The notes beneath the pieces were generated by a model. The model saw only the letters and a program-made list of their open reading frames with translations. It had not been told where the DNA came from and did not search any database. Shown here piece by piece: positions 46,013-59,300 of a stretch of DNA of 64,000 nt. The DNA is from Acytostelium subglobosum LB1 (Eukaryota; Evosea; Eumycetozoa; Acytosteliales; Acytosteliaceae), in contig NW_012236528.1 of NCBI RefSeq assembly GCF_000787575.1, positions 993,552-1,057,551 on the forward strand, written 5' to 3'. How positions within the stretch are numbered: position 1 is the first letter of the stretch; every line of letters starts with the position of its first letter. Made by a program: the position numbers and the translations under genes.

Positions 46013-46370
46013 GGCTAAACGAATAAAGCATGCTTTTGTTGTGTGAACCTCCTACAGGACTGCAAACGAATCACATTCCACTACTTGATGGACCGATCAT
46101 GGTCACGACATGTCGTGATGTCATACCTTGAAACTCATTCGTCGGTATGTATGTGGATGGTGGGGGTGGTCATCTGATCACTTTTGACAGGCCTGGGGGC
46201 AATCAACCAAGTAGGGGTTGTTTGATTGATCAATCAAAAACATCGTCTTTACATTCATTCATCCATCATTTATTCAGTTTTTCATACATATAGATATAGA
46301 TAATAATACAACAGATACACTACACTTATACATACCCACCTACACAGACATACATACAGACAAGAGAAGA
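46013..46370. other. intergenic, no gene seen
   Basis: AATAAA at 46022 ends the deacetylase mRNA. The rest is 3' flank and the AT-rich leader of the next plus gene. Confidence 0.6.
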
Positions 46371-49300
46371 ATGCAAAAGTCATCGACTTCGGCAACGACT
46401 GGATCATCATTCTTTGGATCAAAGGGATCGAGTTCAAAGGATACTGTAAAGATACAATATAATATAAGGATTAATAGGATTGAAGGTCTACCAAGGACAT
46501 CAAAGAGTACTGTTTGGGTATCATGGAAACGTGGCAAGAAGCCAGACAATCATGGCGAATCAAAGCATTGTGTGGCTAAAGATGGTACGGCCATCATCGA
46601 TCATCCATTCACTATCAATGCCTCGTTGCTCAAAGATAAGAAGGGACTGTACCAGCCCAAGAAGATAAAGTTCTCAATCACAGAGGACAAGGAGAAGGAT
46701 CCCAAAGATAAAGACAAGGGCAAGAAGACCAGCTCATTACTAGGCACCGTCGAGGTGGACCTTTCTCAATATGCCGAGAGCAAGACTGAGCGATCAAGGA
46801 CATTCCCAATCAATGACAAGTCAAAGGCCACCGCAAACCTATCTGTATGTTTGATCACATCACTCCCCCCTAAACCCCATGGAACCATCCCACTCACTCA
46901 ATCAATCAATCAATCAACCACAGGTATCATTCCAATCATCATTACTTAAAGTGAATGGAAAGAGTTTGATCAAGACTGAGGACCCTCTACAGAAGGAGAT
47001 ATTGGCGGGACTGGGAAAACAGGCGATACAAGTTGATGGCAGCGAGTATTTCTTAAAGACAGAGCCAGATATGAGTGATCCAGAAGCAACCGACTTCAAT
47101 CTGACAAGCGACCATGACTCGGAGGGCGAAGGCGATGAGGAGGATGAGGTCGCCAGCTTTGAGGACGATGCCGCCTCTGCATCATCAGTGTCATCACTCA
47201 AACAAGCCGACTCGAGTCCTCTGCACAAGGACCATGCCAAGCCAGAGTCCACGAGCAGCACTGCCGCCACAAGCATCTCGACGACACCACGTGTCGCCAG
47301 CAAGGAGCCAAAGGATGAGACACCAGAGACCAAGCTGAGGAAGTACAAGAAGAAGGTCAAGACGCTCAAGAGCGACCTGGAGAAGACAAATGTGTCAGTG
47401 TCGCGTCTGACCAAGGACCGCGACGAGAAGATGGAGGAGGTCAAGCGCATGCTCAACGACATGGAGCGTATCAGGGAGCGATCAAAGTCGATTGGCGACA
47501 ACGTCATTGGAGAGTACACAACAAAGATCGACACATTGACTGCACAGGTGACCACATTGCAATCGGACAACAAGGAGCTGATCGAGCAGCTGCGCATCCA
47601 GAAGAAGCAGAACTCCAAAGAGATGAACGACATTGCCACGATGCAGAGTCAGATGATCACAATCAACTCGGAGAAGAGGAAGCTGGAGGAGCGCATCAAG
47701 GAGTTGGAGGGATTGCTCATCAACGAGATGAAGGAGGACTCGCGGAAACAGCCCGCCGTGGTCCAGCAGCCGGACGCCACCGCAGCACTCAAACAGATCA
47801 TCGCGCAACTCGAACAAAGTTTGAATGCCGCCAACGAGAAGAACCTGCTGCAACAGAGTGAGGCCCGCAAGGAGGCAGAGAGAGCCAAGACGCAGCACGA
47901 GGAAGAGTTGGCAGCAATGAGGGCCAAGTTTGCCGAGGCTGAGGAGGGCCACAAAAAGGCTTTGACGGATTTGGCAGCGAATGAACAATCCGTGGTCAGC
48001 CAAGTCAGTGGTCTCAATACGGAGATTGATCGTGTCCGATCACAGGTCAACTCATTGATGCAGCTGGACATGGACAACCAGGACAAGATCAGTGCGCTCA
48101 CAGAACAAGCCGCGGATGCCACCACAAAGAATGATGAGCTGGAGAAGGTCAAAGAGCAGTTGGAATCACAGATCAAGTTGTTGAATCAACAGATTGATGA
48201 ACTGCGAGGTACTGGTCATACAGTCGATGAGCAAGCCACAATCATACACGCAATGGAGAGCAATTTGATGGAACTACGACAAGTCAACCAATCTCTAAAG
48301 TCTGAGTTACAATCAATCAAGGACCAAGCAGTGGAGGACAAGAAAGACAATGATAACCTTCAATCAGATGTCAAGTTCCTGGAAAATCAATCAAGAGAAT
48401 ACCGGGACTCCGTTGACAACCTTCAATCAGAGATCAAACAACTCAATGATCAAGCAAGTGAGTACCAGGACACCATTGGAAGTCTTCAATCAGAGATCCA
48501 ATCACTCAAGGATCAAGCAAGCGAGCACCAGAGCACCATTGGAAACCTGCAAGCAGAGATCCAATCACTCAAGGAACAATCAGACTCTAATGTCCAACAA
48601 GCAAGCGCATCAGCCAGCACACTGATCCAATCACTCAAGGACCAAGTGGACAAGGAGAAGAAGGAGAGGACCAATCTACAAGAAATTGTGCAATCACTCA
48701 GGGACCAAGCAGAGGAGGATAGGAGCGAGGCCCAATCACTCAATGATCAAGTCGAAAGATACAAGAGGACGATTGGAGATCATCAAGATGAAGCAATGCA
48801 TGCAAGACAGAGGATGAATGAGTTGAGTGGCCAACTCAAGGGTATGAAGAAGGAGCTAAGCGATGCTAATGAGCGAGTGGTATCACTCGAGACCGAGCTT
48901 GATGAGGCCAAACAACAGCAAGAGCAACAAGGCAGCAGCAACAACAACAGTGACAGCGATGAAGAGGATATTGATGAGCTTAAGGAAAGGATAGAGAAGT
49001 ACAAGGGAAAGATCAAGGATCTGAAGCAGGAGCTAGAGGAGAAGGAGGAAGAACTCATCGAGAACAAGATCAAGTATGAAGACTCAGTCCAAAGCCTCAC
49101 TGAACAATCCACCACTATTACCAACAACGATGACAACAAAAACAACAACAACAACAACAACCACCAAAACAATGAAGAAATGGATCGACTCAATGGCCAG
49201 GTACAAGTGCAACAGGCCACCATTGATGAGCTGAACGAGGGTATTCGTGCAATGGAGGTGCGACTCAACAATGCAACCAAGGACTCTGATCATGTCAAAC

Positions 49301-50685
49301 AGCAGTTGCAACAGGCCAAGACAGAGTTGATCAAGTACAAAGAGGACAACTCACGCATTGAGTTGGAGGATCTTCAGAACATCGAACGAAGTATCTACTG
49401 GCCCGAGCTCGACTTTGACCGTAATGATGCTCCACACAGCGGAATCAGTGTTTGGCAGTTGATCGATTCCATTGGAGGTGTATCCAAGCCAGACAACAAG
49501 AGGATACTGTCCAAGATCACAAACGCCCTGGAGAAGTCATTTGTGGTATGTGTCCAAAAGTTTAGTGATTGATTGAGTGATTGGAATAGTTCCAGTGATG
49601 ACTAACAAACTCTCCACACAACAGAGATCAGGTGTTGATTGTAAAGTAATATGTTACTGGTTCTCAACCATTGTCCATTTGTTACAGAAGCTACAACAGA
49701 GTGTATGATATAACTTTATTCACCATAATCCATGTGTATGGATTGACACTAACTCTCTTATCATTTCCAAATTAGGCACTGATACCACAATCAGCTGATC
49801 CGACTATATCTGGCATTGAGATCTTTGTAACAATGTTTGTAACACCATCTCAAGAGTCTGGTGGATCATTCGTCCGTGATCTACAATCACTCAATCTCAA
49901 TATATACAGCAAACTAATATCCATCATTGAGTCTGTAAGTATCCCGATTCAATCACTCAATCAATTCCTGACCCTAACCTTATATCCAATGTCCAAAGAA
50001 ACTGGAGAAGTTATTGTTACCATCAATCTTTGTTCCAGATAGTATTATACTTGAAAGCCAGAAGGCTGCTTCAAAGTTATCGCCATCAACATCAAAGCCC
50101 ACTCACTCAATCAACAAGTTGTTGGCATTCTTGGACTCTATCATCTGTTTCCTTGAGGAAGGCAGAGTCTGTTCAAAGATCGCAAGTCAACTGTTAAAGT
50201 ATGTTACATTATTCCAAAGCCTTGGCACCATGACCATGATTGACTTACACACAACAACAACAAACAACAGCCAAGTATTCTACTTTATCAATGCACAGAT
50301 AACAAACAACTTCTTACAGAATCCACATGTGTGCCGTGCTACGATGGGATTCAAGGTGAAGATGGGAGTGTCGCGACTAAAGGAATGGTGTTCCACCACC
50401 AACTACAAGTCAATCAGTGATCAGTTGGACTCATCATTGGAAGCTGCCAACCTATTCGTCCTGGACAAGTCGATATTTGTTGATGTTGAGGCTATCAAGC
50501 CCATCTTCCAGAAGCTCAACCTGCTCCAGATCAAGAAGCTGTTGGAGAGCTTCGAGCCCGATGACCTGTCGCCCGATCCCCTGCCAGCCCAGCTCCAAAA
50601 GGTGCTTCGTGATGGATGGACACGTACATCCGCGCCAACCAATGGTCCATTATTAATTGATGTATCCAAAAAGTTGAAGATATAA
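46371..50685 (+). CDS. NT-C2 / coiled-coil / DIL-domain protein
   Basis: Six exons (46371-46844, 46924-49545, 49625-49702, 49776-49934, 49999-50198, 50271-50685) give 1315 residues. An N-terminal C2 (NT-C2) domain occupies about 20-190 (YNIRINRIEGLPRTSKSTVWVSWKRG). An acidic linker and a long coiled coil at about 294-977 follow. From about 1000 a dilute (DIL) domain begins (VDCKVICYWFSTIVHLLQKL; QVFYFINAQITNNFLQ; MGFKVKMGVSRLKEWC), spread over five exons. DIL domains form the cargo-binding tail of myosin V; here no motor is present. NT-C2 proteins link membranes to the actin cytoskeleton. A membrane-to-actin tether or organelle-positioning adaptor is a reasonable inference. Four exact 21-residue heptad repeats lie inside the coiled coil. 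Confidence 0.9.
48355..48606 (+). repeat. four tandem 63-nt units encoding 21-residue coiled-coil repeats
   Basis: Units start at 48355, 48418, 48481 and 48544. Each encodes a version of NLQSEIQSLKDQASEHQSTI plus one residue, three heptads long. DNA identity between the middle units is high, which points to recent tandem duplication inside the gene. Confidence 0.8.
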
Positions 50686-50910
50686 TGAATGTATATATAT
50701 GTATCTGTATCTAGTATCTGTCTTGTATTATATTATATTATTATATCTGTTTGTTGGTACTCTCTATTCATTCCATTCATTCAATGTATGTACATCCTTT
50801 TGTTCGTTCTTCTTGCTTCCATCCTTCTATTCCTTGCCTGCCTTGCCTTGATCTGTTCAACAACATTGTTGTGCATATGATATTGTCCCAAATGGGGAAC
50901 ACAGCAGACC

Positions 50911-53117
50911 TTAGAGATTGCTGTGTGGAATGCCGACGCGATCTGCCATGTGGCGCACATAGTCCAGGTCCTTCTTGGCGATTGGGATGTCAAATCCTTC
51001 GTCATAGACCTTGGACGACTCCACAATGGACAGTGCGTAAGGCTTCAGTGTGTTACAGAGCTCGGAGATGGCCTCGCTCAGTGCCAATGCCTTGCCACCC
51101 GAGAGATAGTTCCAGTTTCTAAAGAAGCCAAAGTCCTGCTCGATGTTGGACATGGCGTACAACTTGATCAGATCATTGAGTACATGCTTGGTGATTGGAT
51201 CAGAGCACTTCTGGATCATCCTGTGACTGATCTCAATCATGTGGAGATGTATATAGCTCTTGGACATGTCAACAATGTGTGTCACTATGTTTGATTATAT
51301 GATTATGTTAGTGCATCATTCCTTGGCGACAGGATGGGACTCCAAAGACTACTTACAGCTTGCGTTCCAACTCTCCATGAAGGTCATGCCCTTGCCCTTG
51401 CAGATGTTGAGATGATCGATGACCACTGATCTCATCCTCTCGAACCTGTAGATGAAGGCTTGATGATGGAAGTCGTTGGAGAGCAGGTAGGGCATAGAAC
51501 GGTAGTGGGTGTGGATGGGGTTGGACGTGGCCAGGAAGCTCTGTACCTCCTTCATGATGTAACCTTCATGCCGTGGTTCTTGTACCAGTTCTTGTACTCC
51601 TTCAACAGGAACTTGGCCAGCTGCTGGTAGAGCACATTGCCATCGCCCTCTGCCGTCTGGAACACGTCCAGCTCGCCACGGAAGTAGCCAAAGTAGTTGT
51701 ACGAGGATATACCATTGCCACCACAGAGCACACGGAGCTTGGACAGGCCGGTTGAGCAAGTCTCTGTTACCATTGCCTTGACTCCACTGACCACAGCATG
51801 ATACTCCTCTGTCTTCTCCTCAGACTGGCGTGATTCCAACAGATTCTCAATGACCCAATTCCTGCTAAACTCAAAGGCAATGTTTGTGGCCAGCATTGGT
51901 AGCAACACTCTATGATGAGTTGCATAATCAATGATCACTTTGATTTAATGAATATGTTAGTATTTGATTGAATGTGAATGAATGAAAGTGATAACTTACA
52001 ACTCTCTTCCTTGCCCTTGTCTCCAAACTGACGTCGACTAAAGGCATATCTGATGGCAGTCTTGAGTCCAGCATTCATAACGAATAGTGGACCACAGATA
52101 TATAGTAGTCTGCCAAAGACAAGTTGGGAAATGGTAATTTGGAATAGTTTGCCAGGTGAGGCAATCTTGGTAAGGTACTCTCCATCGGGAGTGATAGTTG
52201 CGAACCTGTTCAACAAGTTCTCCACTGGTACCCTGCAGTTCTTGAACCTGATCCAAGCATTATCAATACCATTCCAACCAATCTTGTGACCACAATCACC
52301 AAGTTGAATACCAGGATATAGTTCCATGGTCTTTGGATCACGAATTGGAACGACAACGACATGAACACCCTTGTCTTCACCCTTGTAGATCAACTTTGTG
52401 AACAATACAACATGAGTTCCAAACACTAAAAGATTGATTATTGATATATGTTAGTGATCCAATCAATCAATCAATCAATCAATCTAAGTTATACATACTG
52501 GATACATTTCCAATCCAAAACTTTGTACTGGATAATGATGGGGAGTTGATTACCAACTCCTTTGTGAGACCGTCGTAGGAGGTGGAGGTCTCGATTTGAC
52601 GGACGTTGGATCCATGCCCCATCTCAGTCATGGCAAAGCCACCGACAATGTTGAACTTGTTGATGTCGTCAAAGTACTTCTTGTGATGATACTCTGTGCC
52701 CACCTCCATGATCGTGCCACCAAACAGTTGGAAGTGGATCACCATCTTGGCCACGGTGGAGAAGTCCACGTGCGTGAACAACGTGAACAAGAATCCCAAG
52801 AACTTCTTTGGATCATCCTTTACGTCCTCCACTCTAAACCTATTCAACTTGCACACTGCCTTCACCGTCTCATTCGTCAACCTCTTATGCTCTGTCGAAT
52901 GAACATCAAACATATGATGATATTTGATATTCGCTTCATTCATCGCATTATGAAGATCTTGTGCATTCTGGTAGGGCAAGGGTTAATCATTCGTTCATTC
53001 AATCAATCAATCAATCAATCAAAGTGATCATACATTCATATTGTCCTTCAGTGCATCATAACGGAGATTGAATAATAGATTGACATCTATAGTTGGCAAG
53101 AAGTTCTTTGAATCCAT
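50911..53117 (-). CDS. peroxisomal acyl-CoA oxidase
   Basis: Five exons (53117-53034, 52967-52499, 52425-52000, 51937-51357, 51284-50911) give 644 residues if one base is restored. Family signatures: GGFAMTEMGHGSNVRQIET (FAD and substrate), GWNGIDNAWIRFKNCRVPVE, SRRQFGDKG, and QTAEGDGNVLYQQ with the catalytic Glu. It oxidises acyl-CoA to trans-2-enoyl-CoA, giving H2O2, in the first step of peroxisomal beta-oxidation. The C-terminus is SNL, a variant of the SKL import signal. In exon 4 the frame changes by one base near 51563, within a short C run (plus strand). The total length, 1934 nt, is one short of a multiple of three, so a single missing base explains it; sequencing error or a recent mutation cannot be told apart. 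Confidence 0.92.
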
Positions 53118-54076
53118 TTCCCTTTTTCTTTGTCTTTATGTATTGTGATGGATTGATCGTTGGACTCAGTCAAGTCTGTCAAGTCAGTCAAGTAAGTCAA
53201 CTAAATATTAATAATAATAAATGTATAATATATGTATGTATATAATAATAATAATAATATTTGTATCTTTATCTGTTTGAAATTTAGGATAATGACATTG
53301 TCCTGTTTGTCTAAGACTAGGTGTGAGCTCACTCCACTTCAAACTCATCAGTAATCACAAGAGAGATGGCAACACTAATGTACTTATTAGGATGTATTAC
53401 TAACACACTGATACACTCACACACACAATATTCATTTAAAACATAAGTGTAGCTAGCTTTGCTTGCTTGTTCATCCCATCCATCTCCTTCACACGAATGA
53501 AGGGAGGGCTGTGTGTATGTAGACCATTGACCAGTTCAATCACACACACACACACTACTAATCGGCTCAAACTACTTTGTCTATCTTCCCTGGGGGGCTA
53601 AACAAACCTTAACTTGGACAAAGGCCTTAAAGTCCTCTACATACTGTGTTCAATTCGTCTATCAATCAATTCAATTCAATTCAATTCAATTCAATTCAAT
53701 TCAATTCAATTTAATGATGACCTGATCATTGGGTAAACCCGACACACATACAAACGTCGGATATAGTAATGGGTTGTGATCATATGCCAGACCAGAGTCT
53801 ATAACCCAATCTAATTTTTATTTCAACCAGATCGCGTGTTAATTGATCAGTATCCAAATATGGAACATAATGATCTCGAATCTGTAGCCATCATCATCAT
53901 TTATAATTTTGGTAAGATGTGACAACTTGTCTGTGTGAATGACTTGGTGAGTCTTTAAGAAGCCGTGACCCCTCACCCCTGAGATCTTGAACAAGTCACT
54001 TCATTCATTTCACAAACTCAACTCAACTCAACTCTCTACTTATATTTAAGTATAAAGATAGATAGATAGAGATACA
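53118..54076. other. divergent intergenic region between ACOX and DGAT1
   Basis: AT-rich near both starts. Holds a pentanucleotide microsatellite (53666-53710) and CA-rich runs. No gene seen. It is the shared upstream region of a fatty-acid oxidation gene and a fat-storage gene. Confidence 0.6.
53666..53710 (+). repeat. (TCAAT)9 microsatellite
   Basis: Nine perfect copies of TCAAT in a row, 45 bp, in the shared upstream region. Confidence 0.95.
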
Positions 54077-56176
54077 ATGAGTCAACCAATACAACCACCT
54101 CAACAGTCGACGACGACTCAGCAGGTGTTGCCACCTCAACAACAACAACAACAACAACCCAAACAACAACAAAAGAAGATTAATGGAGTTGTAAATGATA
54201 GAGAGTTTGAGATACAGAGAGTTAGAAATAGATTCATCAATCATGAGGTCAAGAAGATGGATAGGAATCAATCGAGGATCAATGCTCCACAGAGGTCTAC
54301 GTCTGATACAGAGTCAGAGTCAGACTCGGAGCACTTTTTGAAGCAGCCACATCATCATCATCAGCATCACCATCATCATCAGCAACAACAACTCCAAGCC
54401 AACAGAGCTGCCAACCTTGCCAACAATGGTACAAGACCAATCAATAACAATATGTCTGTTCCAGTCAAGGTCGCACCAGTACCACAACAACAACAGTCAG
54501 GCAAGGATGAGACCACAACTACAACAACAACAACACCAACAACAAAGACAGTAGTGACATCTGCAACATTGGAGGGATGGGCAACAACATCTAACCTGCC
54601 TAGGGAGGCAGGTCTGTATGCACTTCGTCCATCACTGCTGAGCAGTGAGTCCACCGGTGCCAGCTACCGAGGCTTCCTCAACCTGCTCGTACTCTTGATG
54701 ATCCTTGCCTCATTCCGTCTGGTCATCCTCAATCATCTCACCTATGGTATACGCATTGACCTTGGTCTGCTCGCTGTGTCTGAGTGGCACAGATGGCCAG
54801 GCGCAATGATCACCTTGGGTAAGTGTGTCCCAACTACATCACATCAAGCTTGATCGATCAACACTGACTCATACATACCTCACATCGATCAGGTCTCAAC
54901 TTCTTCATTGTGATGGCCCTCTTCATTGAGTTGGCCGCGGCCAAGAACGTACTACCAACATCGATATGCTACTACCTGAGGATCATGAACTGCACTGGTG
55001 TTGTAGTGATACCAAGTTGGTCGATCATTGAATTCTCACCCAATCCAGCATCTGGCATCATCGTCATGATACTGGTATGCTGTGTGAGCATGAAGCTCAT
55101 CTCCTATCACTATGAGAACAACAAACAACGTCACATGCATCTTGGCAGTCTAAAGTTTGATGACAAGGCCGACAAGTCTGTCTATCCAAACAATCTATCA
55201 TTCGGTGGTATGTCTCAATCAATCTTTCAATCATCCGAATCCATCAATCACTCACTCATTCAATCAATCAATCACATCATCGCAGGCGTTTACTGGTTCA
55301 TGTTGGTACCAACATTGGTTTATCAGCTGAGCTATCCAAGATCTCCAAGGATTAGAAAGTCATTCCTTCTCAGGAGAATGACCGAGGCTGTATGTATACA
55401 TAGTTGGGTCATCTTGACACATGTACTAACAAGCCACTCCATCACTTAAGGTATTCCTGTCCGCGTTGATATTCTGGATGGTTGAGCAATACATGGTACC
55501 ATTAGTCGAGAACAGTGTTAGACCAATGGAGCAGAATGACTTGGTCAGGATCATCGAGAGGATCATGAAGTTGTCCGTATGTATCTCTCACATCCACTCG
55601 CTCCACTCAATCAATCAGCTTACTCACTTACTGACATACTTAATCCTCAATCACTCAATCAATTAGCTTCCAAACCTCTACGTATGGCTGCTAGGCTTCT
55701 ACGTGTTCTTCCACCTCTATTTGAACATTTGCGCAGAGATCACTCGCTTTGGAGACAGGGAGTTCTACAGAGACTGGTGGAATAGCACTGGACTGGACTA
55801 CTTCTGGAGGACATGGAACATGCCCGTGCATCACTGGATGGTGGTGCTGATCTACACACCAATGCGTCGCAGAGGCTGGTCGCGCAACTGGGGCTACTTC
55901 ATGTGCTTCTTTGTGTCGGCCATCTTCCACGAGCTGGTCATCAGCATACCGTTCCACTCGCTCAAGATGTGGGGCTTCCTTGGCATCATGAGTCAGATGG
56001 TGCTGATCGCCCTGACCAAGAACGCCATGAGTGGCAAGAACATTGGCAACATCATCTTCTGGTTCAGCATCGTCTTGGGTCAGCCTCTGATCGTCCTGCT
56101 CTACTATCGCAACTTCATTGTCGAGCATCCACATCTCTATCCAAAGACACTTGGGCCACTGTCCGAGTCTCCATAA
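54077..56176 (+). CDS. dgat1: diacylglycerol O-acyltransferase 1 (DGAT1), MBOAT family
   Basis: Exons 54077-54818, 54893-55207, 55286-55389, 55451-55576 and 55667-56176 give 598 residues. The first 170 are cytosolic low complexity (Gln, His, Thr runs). Several hydrophobic segments follow (FLNLLVLLMILASFRLVIL; FFIVMALFIELAA; VFLSALIFWMV; LYVWLLGFYVFFHLYL; and near the end IIFWFSIVLGQPLIVLLYY). DGAT1 signatures: FYRDWWN at about 462-468, NMPVHHWMV, and FVSAIFHELVISIPF with catalytic His517. It makes triacylglycerol from diacylglycerol and acyl-CoA in the ER membrane, feeding lipid droplets. Start ATG 54077 follows GATA-rich leader. It is head to head with acyl-CoA oxidase. Confidence 0.96.
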
Positions 56177-56330
56177 AGTGGGACAACCCCTATCCTCCAT
56201 ATGAATTGAACATGTAGTGAGGGTGATTGATTGATTAATTGAGCGATTGGAATAGTTCCACTGATTGATTGAGTGATCCGCCAACAAATAGATTTTATTA
56301 GAGTCAACTGCTGTCTGACTTGATTGGGTT

Positions 56331-59300
56331 TTATTGATTGACTGGTTGTTGTTCCAATAGTCGATCACACATGTTGATGATACGGATATGTCCTCTCGAA
56401 CATGAACAATGTCGAACTACTTTGAGCAAGTTGGACATTGTAGACAACTTGATCTCAGATCGTTGGAATGCTGATTTTGATCCTGGACATCTTACTGTTC
56501 CATCATTATCATCGCCTTCGAAAAGGTAACTGAGAAGTTTGTGATGATTATTGTTGGATGCACAATGAATGGCCTTCATTGATGGAAGATGACTCTGAAG
56601 TTGTGTTGGTGTGGTGCATCGACGATGGATTACATGCAAGATGTCCAACTTTCCCTCCTCGCAAGCCCAGTCCACCAACTCTGTCAGAGCCTCAGACTTG
56701 GCATCATCCACACTGATATGTCCATGATCAAACAGATGATTGAGTGCAGATGAGTTGAATGACTCCAACTTGAAGGCACTGAAGACTCTCCTCTCTGTTG
56801 GTCTCCCCTTGAGGCATACTGTTTTAGATAGTTGGATCATTATCTCCAATGATTCATTGTCACCACGATTGATACAAGCCTCAATTGCAGCGTTGACATC
56901 AGCAGTAAGGATCATGTCTTTCGACAATCCCTCAGTGACCAACTTGACCAATGCGAGTGAGCTGGAGGCAACCTTGGTCAACAAAGTGGAAAACCTTTCG
57001 ACTTGAGGCTCGACTGAATTGGACTTGGCCAGCTCAATGATCACATCCTCTGTCACCAGGCTGTTGGGCTGTCCAACTCGATCAACCAGGGCACCAAGGT
57101 CATCGACCGATAGCTTCACTCCTCCAATGACCATTATCCTCCTGATGCTGTCCAGATCACCGACAAGTGCAGCTTGTTGCAAAGCATATCGATAGAACGT
57201 TTTGATGGGGCTGTTGGCTGGGAGTGGGCCCAACAACTTATTGATGACCTCCTTATTGCCAGCCTCGACTGCACTTCCCAACACACGATTGAATCTACAG
57301 TTGACATTGGGGTGTGTCAGCAGGCGATCAATCAAGTCGATGGATATGATTGAGTGATGGATGCTATTAATTGCCACTGATATCTTGGATTGCGGGAAAC
57401 TGAGAATGAAGTTGGCTACATCCAAATATCCATTTTGCAACACCTTTGGGAGTAATCCAAAGAGCTTGTCTGATGCAAGACGATCGCACCAAGAGCCATA
57501 TGAGAGTATTTTTTGAAGTATTGCCAGATGTCCATTCTCAGCTGCGTAATTTATGTATTGATCCCAGAGTCGTGCCAGTTGTTTGAATGGAAGGCCTTTG
57601 AGTGCAGCCTCCAAATGATCAATCTCAACTCCATATGTACAACACATCGTAATGAACATGTTTCCCTTTTCCAATTCCAACTTTGACAAGGGCATCTGAT
57701 TTGATTGTATATAGAATTGGAGTATCTGGGACTGTTTGAGCTCTATTGACTTGTAAAGTAGCTGGGTATGGAGCTTGTTTGAGAGTAGCTCATGCTGGGT
57801 CAACAACTCGAGCATTTCCACCGCCCATGGCTTGGTGAGCCAGCCATCATCAGATCGAGCGATTTTGGCGAAATTCATGGCACTGTCAATGGCTGATGGT
57901 TTAAAGCCAGACTGAATGAGCTTACGAAGGAATGATGGATGTTTGATTTCTGACATGACCGTTTCGTTGAAATCCAAAGTGGAGAATGGTTCAGTCTGAC
58001 TGGCGATCGTGACATATTGATCAAAGATCCTCTCCAAGTGTGGATGTGTGCATGCCACATACCTGACAAAGTATCTCAAGTCATGGATGAGCTCAAGCTT
58101 GGGATTGGCCATAAGCACATCGACAGCTCGAGTGTCACACCTGACCAGTGCTTCATCTAGCAATGGAGAGTCGTAGACAACATTGGATGGAGAGAATGAC
58201 TTGAGGAACCATTCAGTGGCACCATATTTGAGGTAATCCATCAAACAATGTTTGTCAATCAACTGTGCACCTTTGATTAGATATTCACTATCGATGCCGA
58301 GAGACTTGTGAACACGTCCAATCTGTTCCATGACCATGTTACCAAGTTTTGGATCATTGAACACCGAGTGGAATGCTGTCTCCATCAATGATGTTGCATG
58401 ATGTACATTACATGGTACATTCATTGTGGACTCGGTCCTGAATGATTAACTGAGTGAGCGAGTGAAGAGCGCAAGGTTGTCTAATGTAACTTACAATGAT
58501 TGATTGAGTGTGAGTGACTGGATCAGATCAGAGCACAACTTGATCACTCGGTGAGTGGAGTGTTCATAACCAACATTGAGGATTGAGTGGAGTGTTCGCA
58601 GTTGGTGTAGCGAAGGTTGGCTAGTGAATGTTGTCGAGCTGAGGTAGTGCTCCAGTGTGAGATAGCAATTCTGTCTGGCCATTGAGTGAAGTACACTCAA
58701 CTTTGGCTTGACCAGTGGTTCGGTTTGGTGAAGCTGAGGTTGTTCAAAGTGTCGTTGTAGGATGCGTACATTTTCTATACTGTTACTCGTGAGTGCCTCG
58801 TTGAGTATTCGGGCGACCAACTCGCCATCACTGAGTTGCTCGCCAGTGAATAGGCCAATGACATGTTCAAGCACATCTGGATGCGGATTGCTAGCGGCCC
58901 ACGCACACACCTCGACATTGCGTCTGATGTTGCTCATGTGTTCCAAAATGAATGTCACCTCGGACAATGGTGCTTTGGACACAATACAGAATGCCTGTGT
59001 CCTGGCCTCACGATGGTCATAAAAAATCTTTTCGCCAATGCACTGTCGCTTGAAAATCAACGACATGGCCTCGTGGCATCTATTCTCCAACGCTTTTGCC
59101 AGGCAGTCACTATTATGGTAATCAACGCTGTGGATGGAGTGGAGGCGCTGCATCAGTGCAGCAGAGTAGCAGCTTGCGGACTCCATAACATGTCGGAGAT
59201 TGTCCTCCACATATAATCGAGTGTCAATTGTATCGAGGATGAGTTTCACTGTGATGTTGCTGCCCGGTAGTGCGCCGGCACTCACAATGTTGCCCAACGT

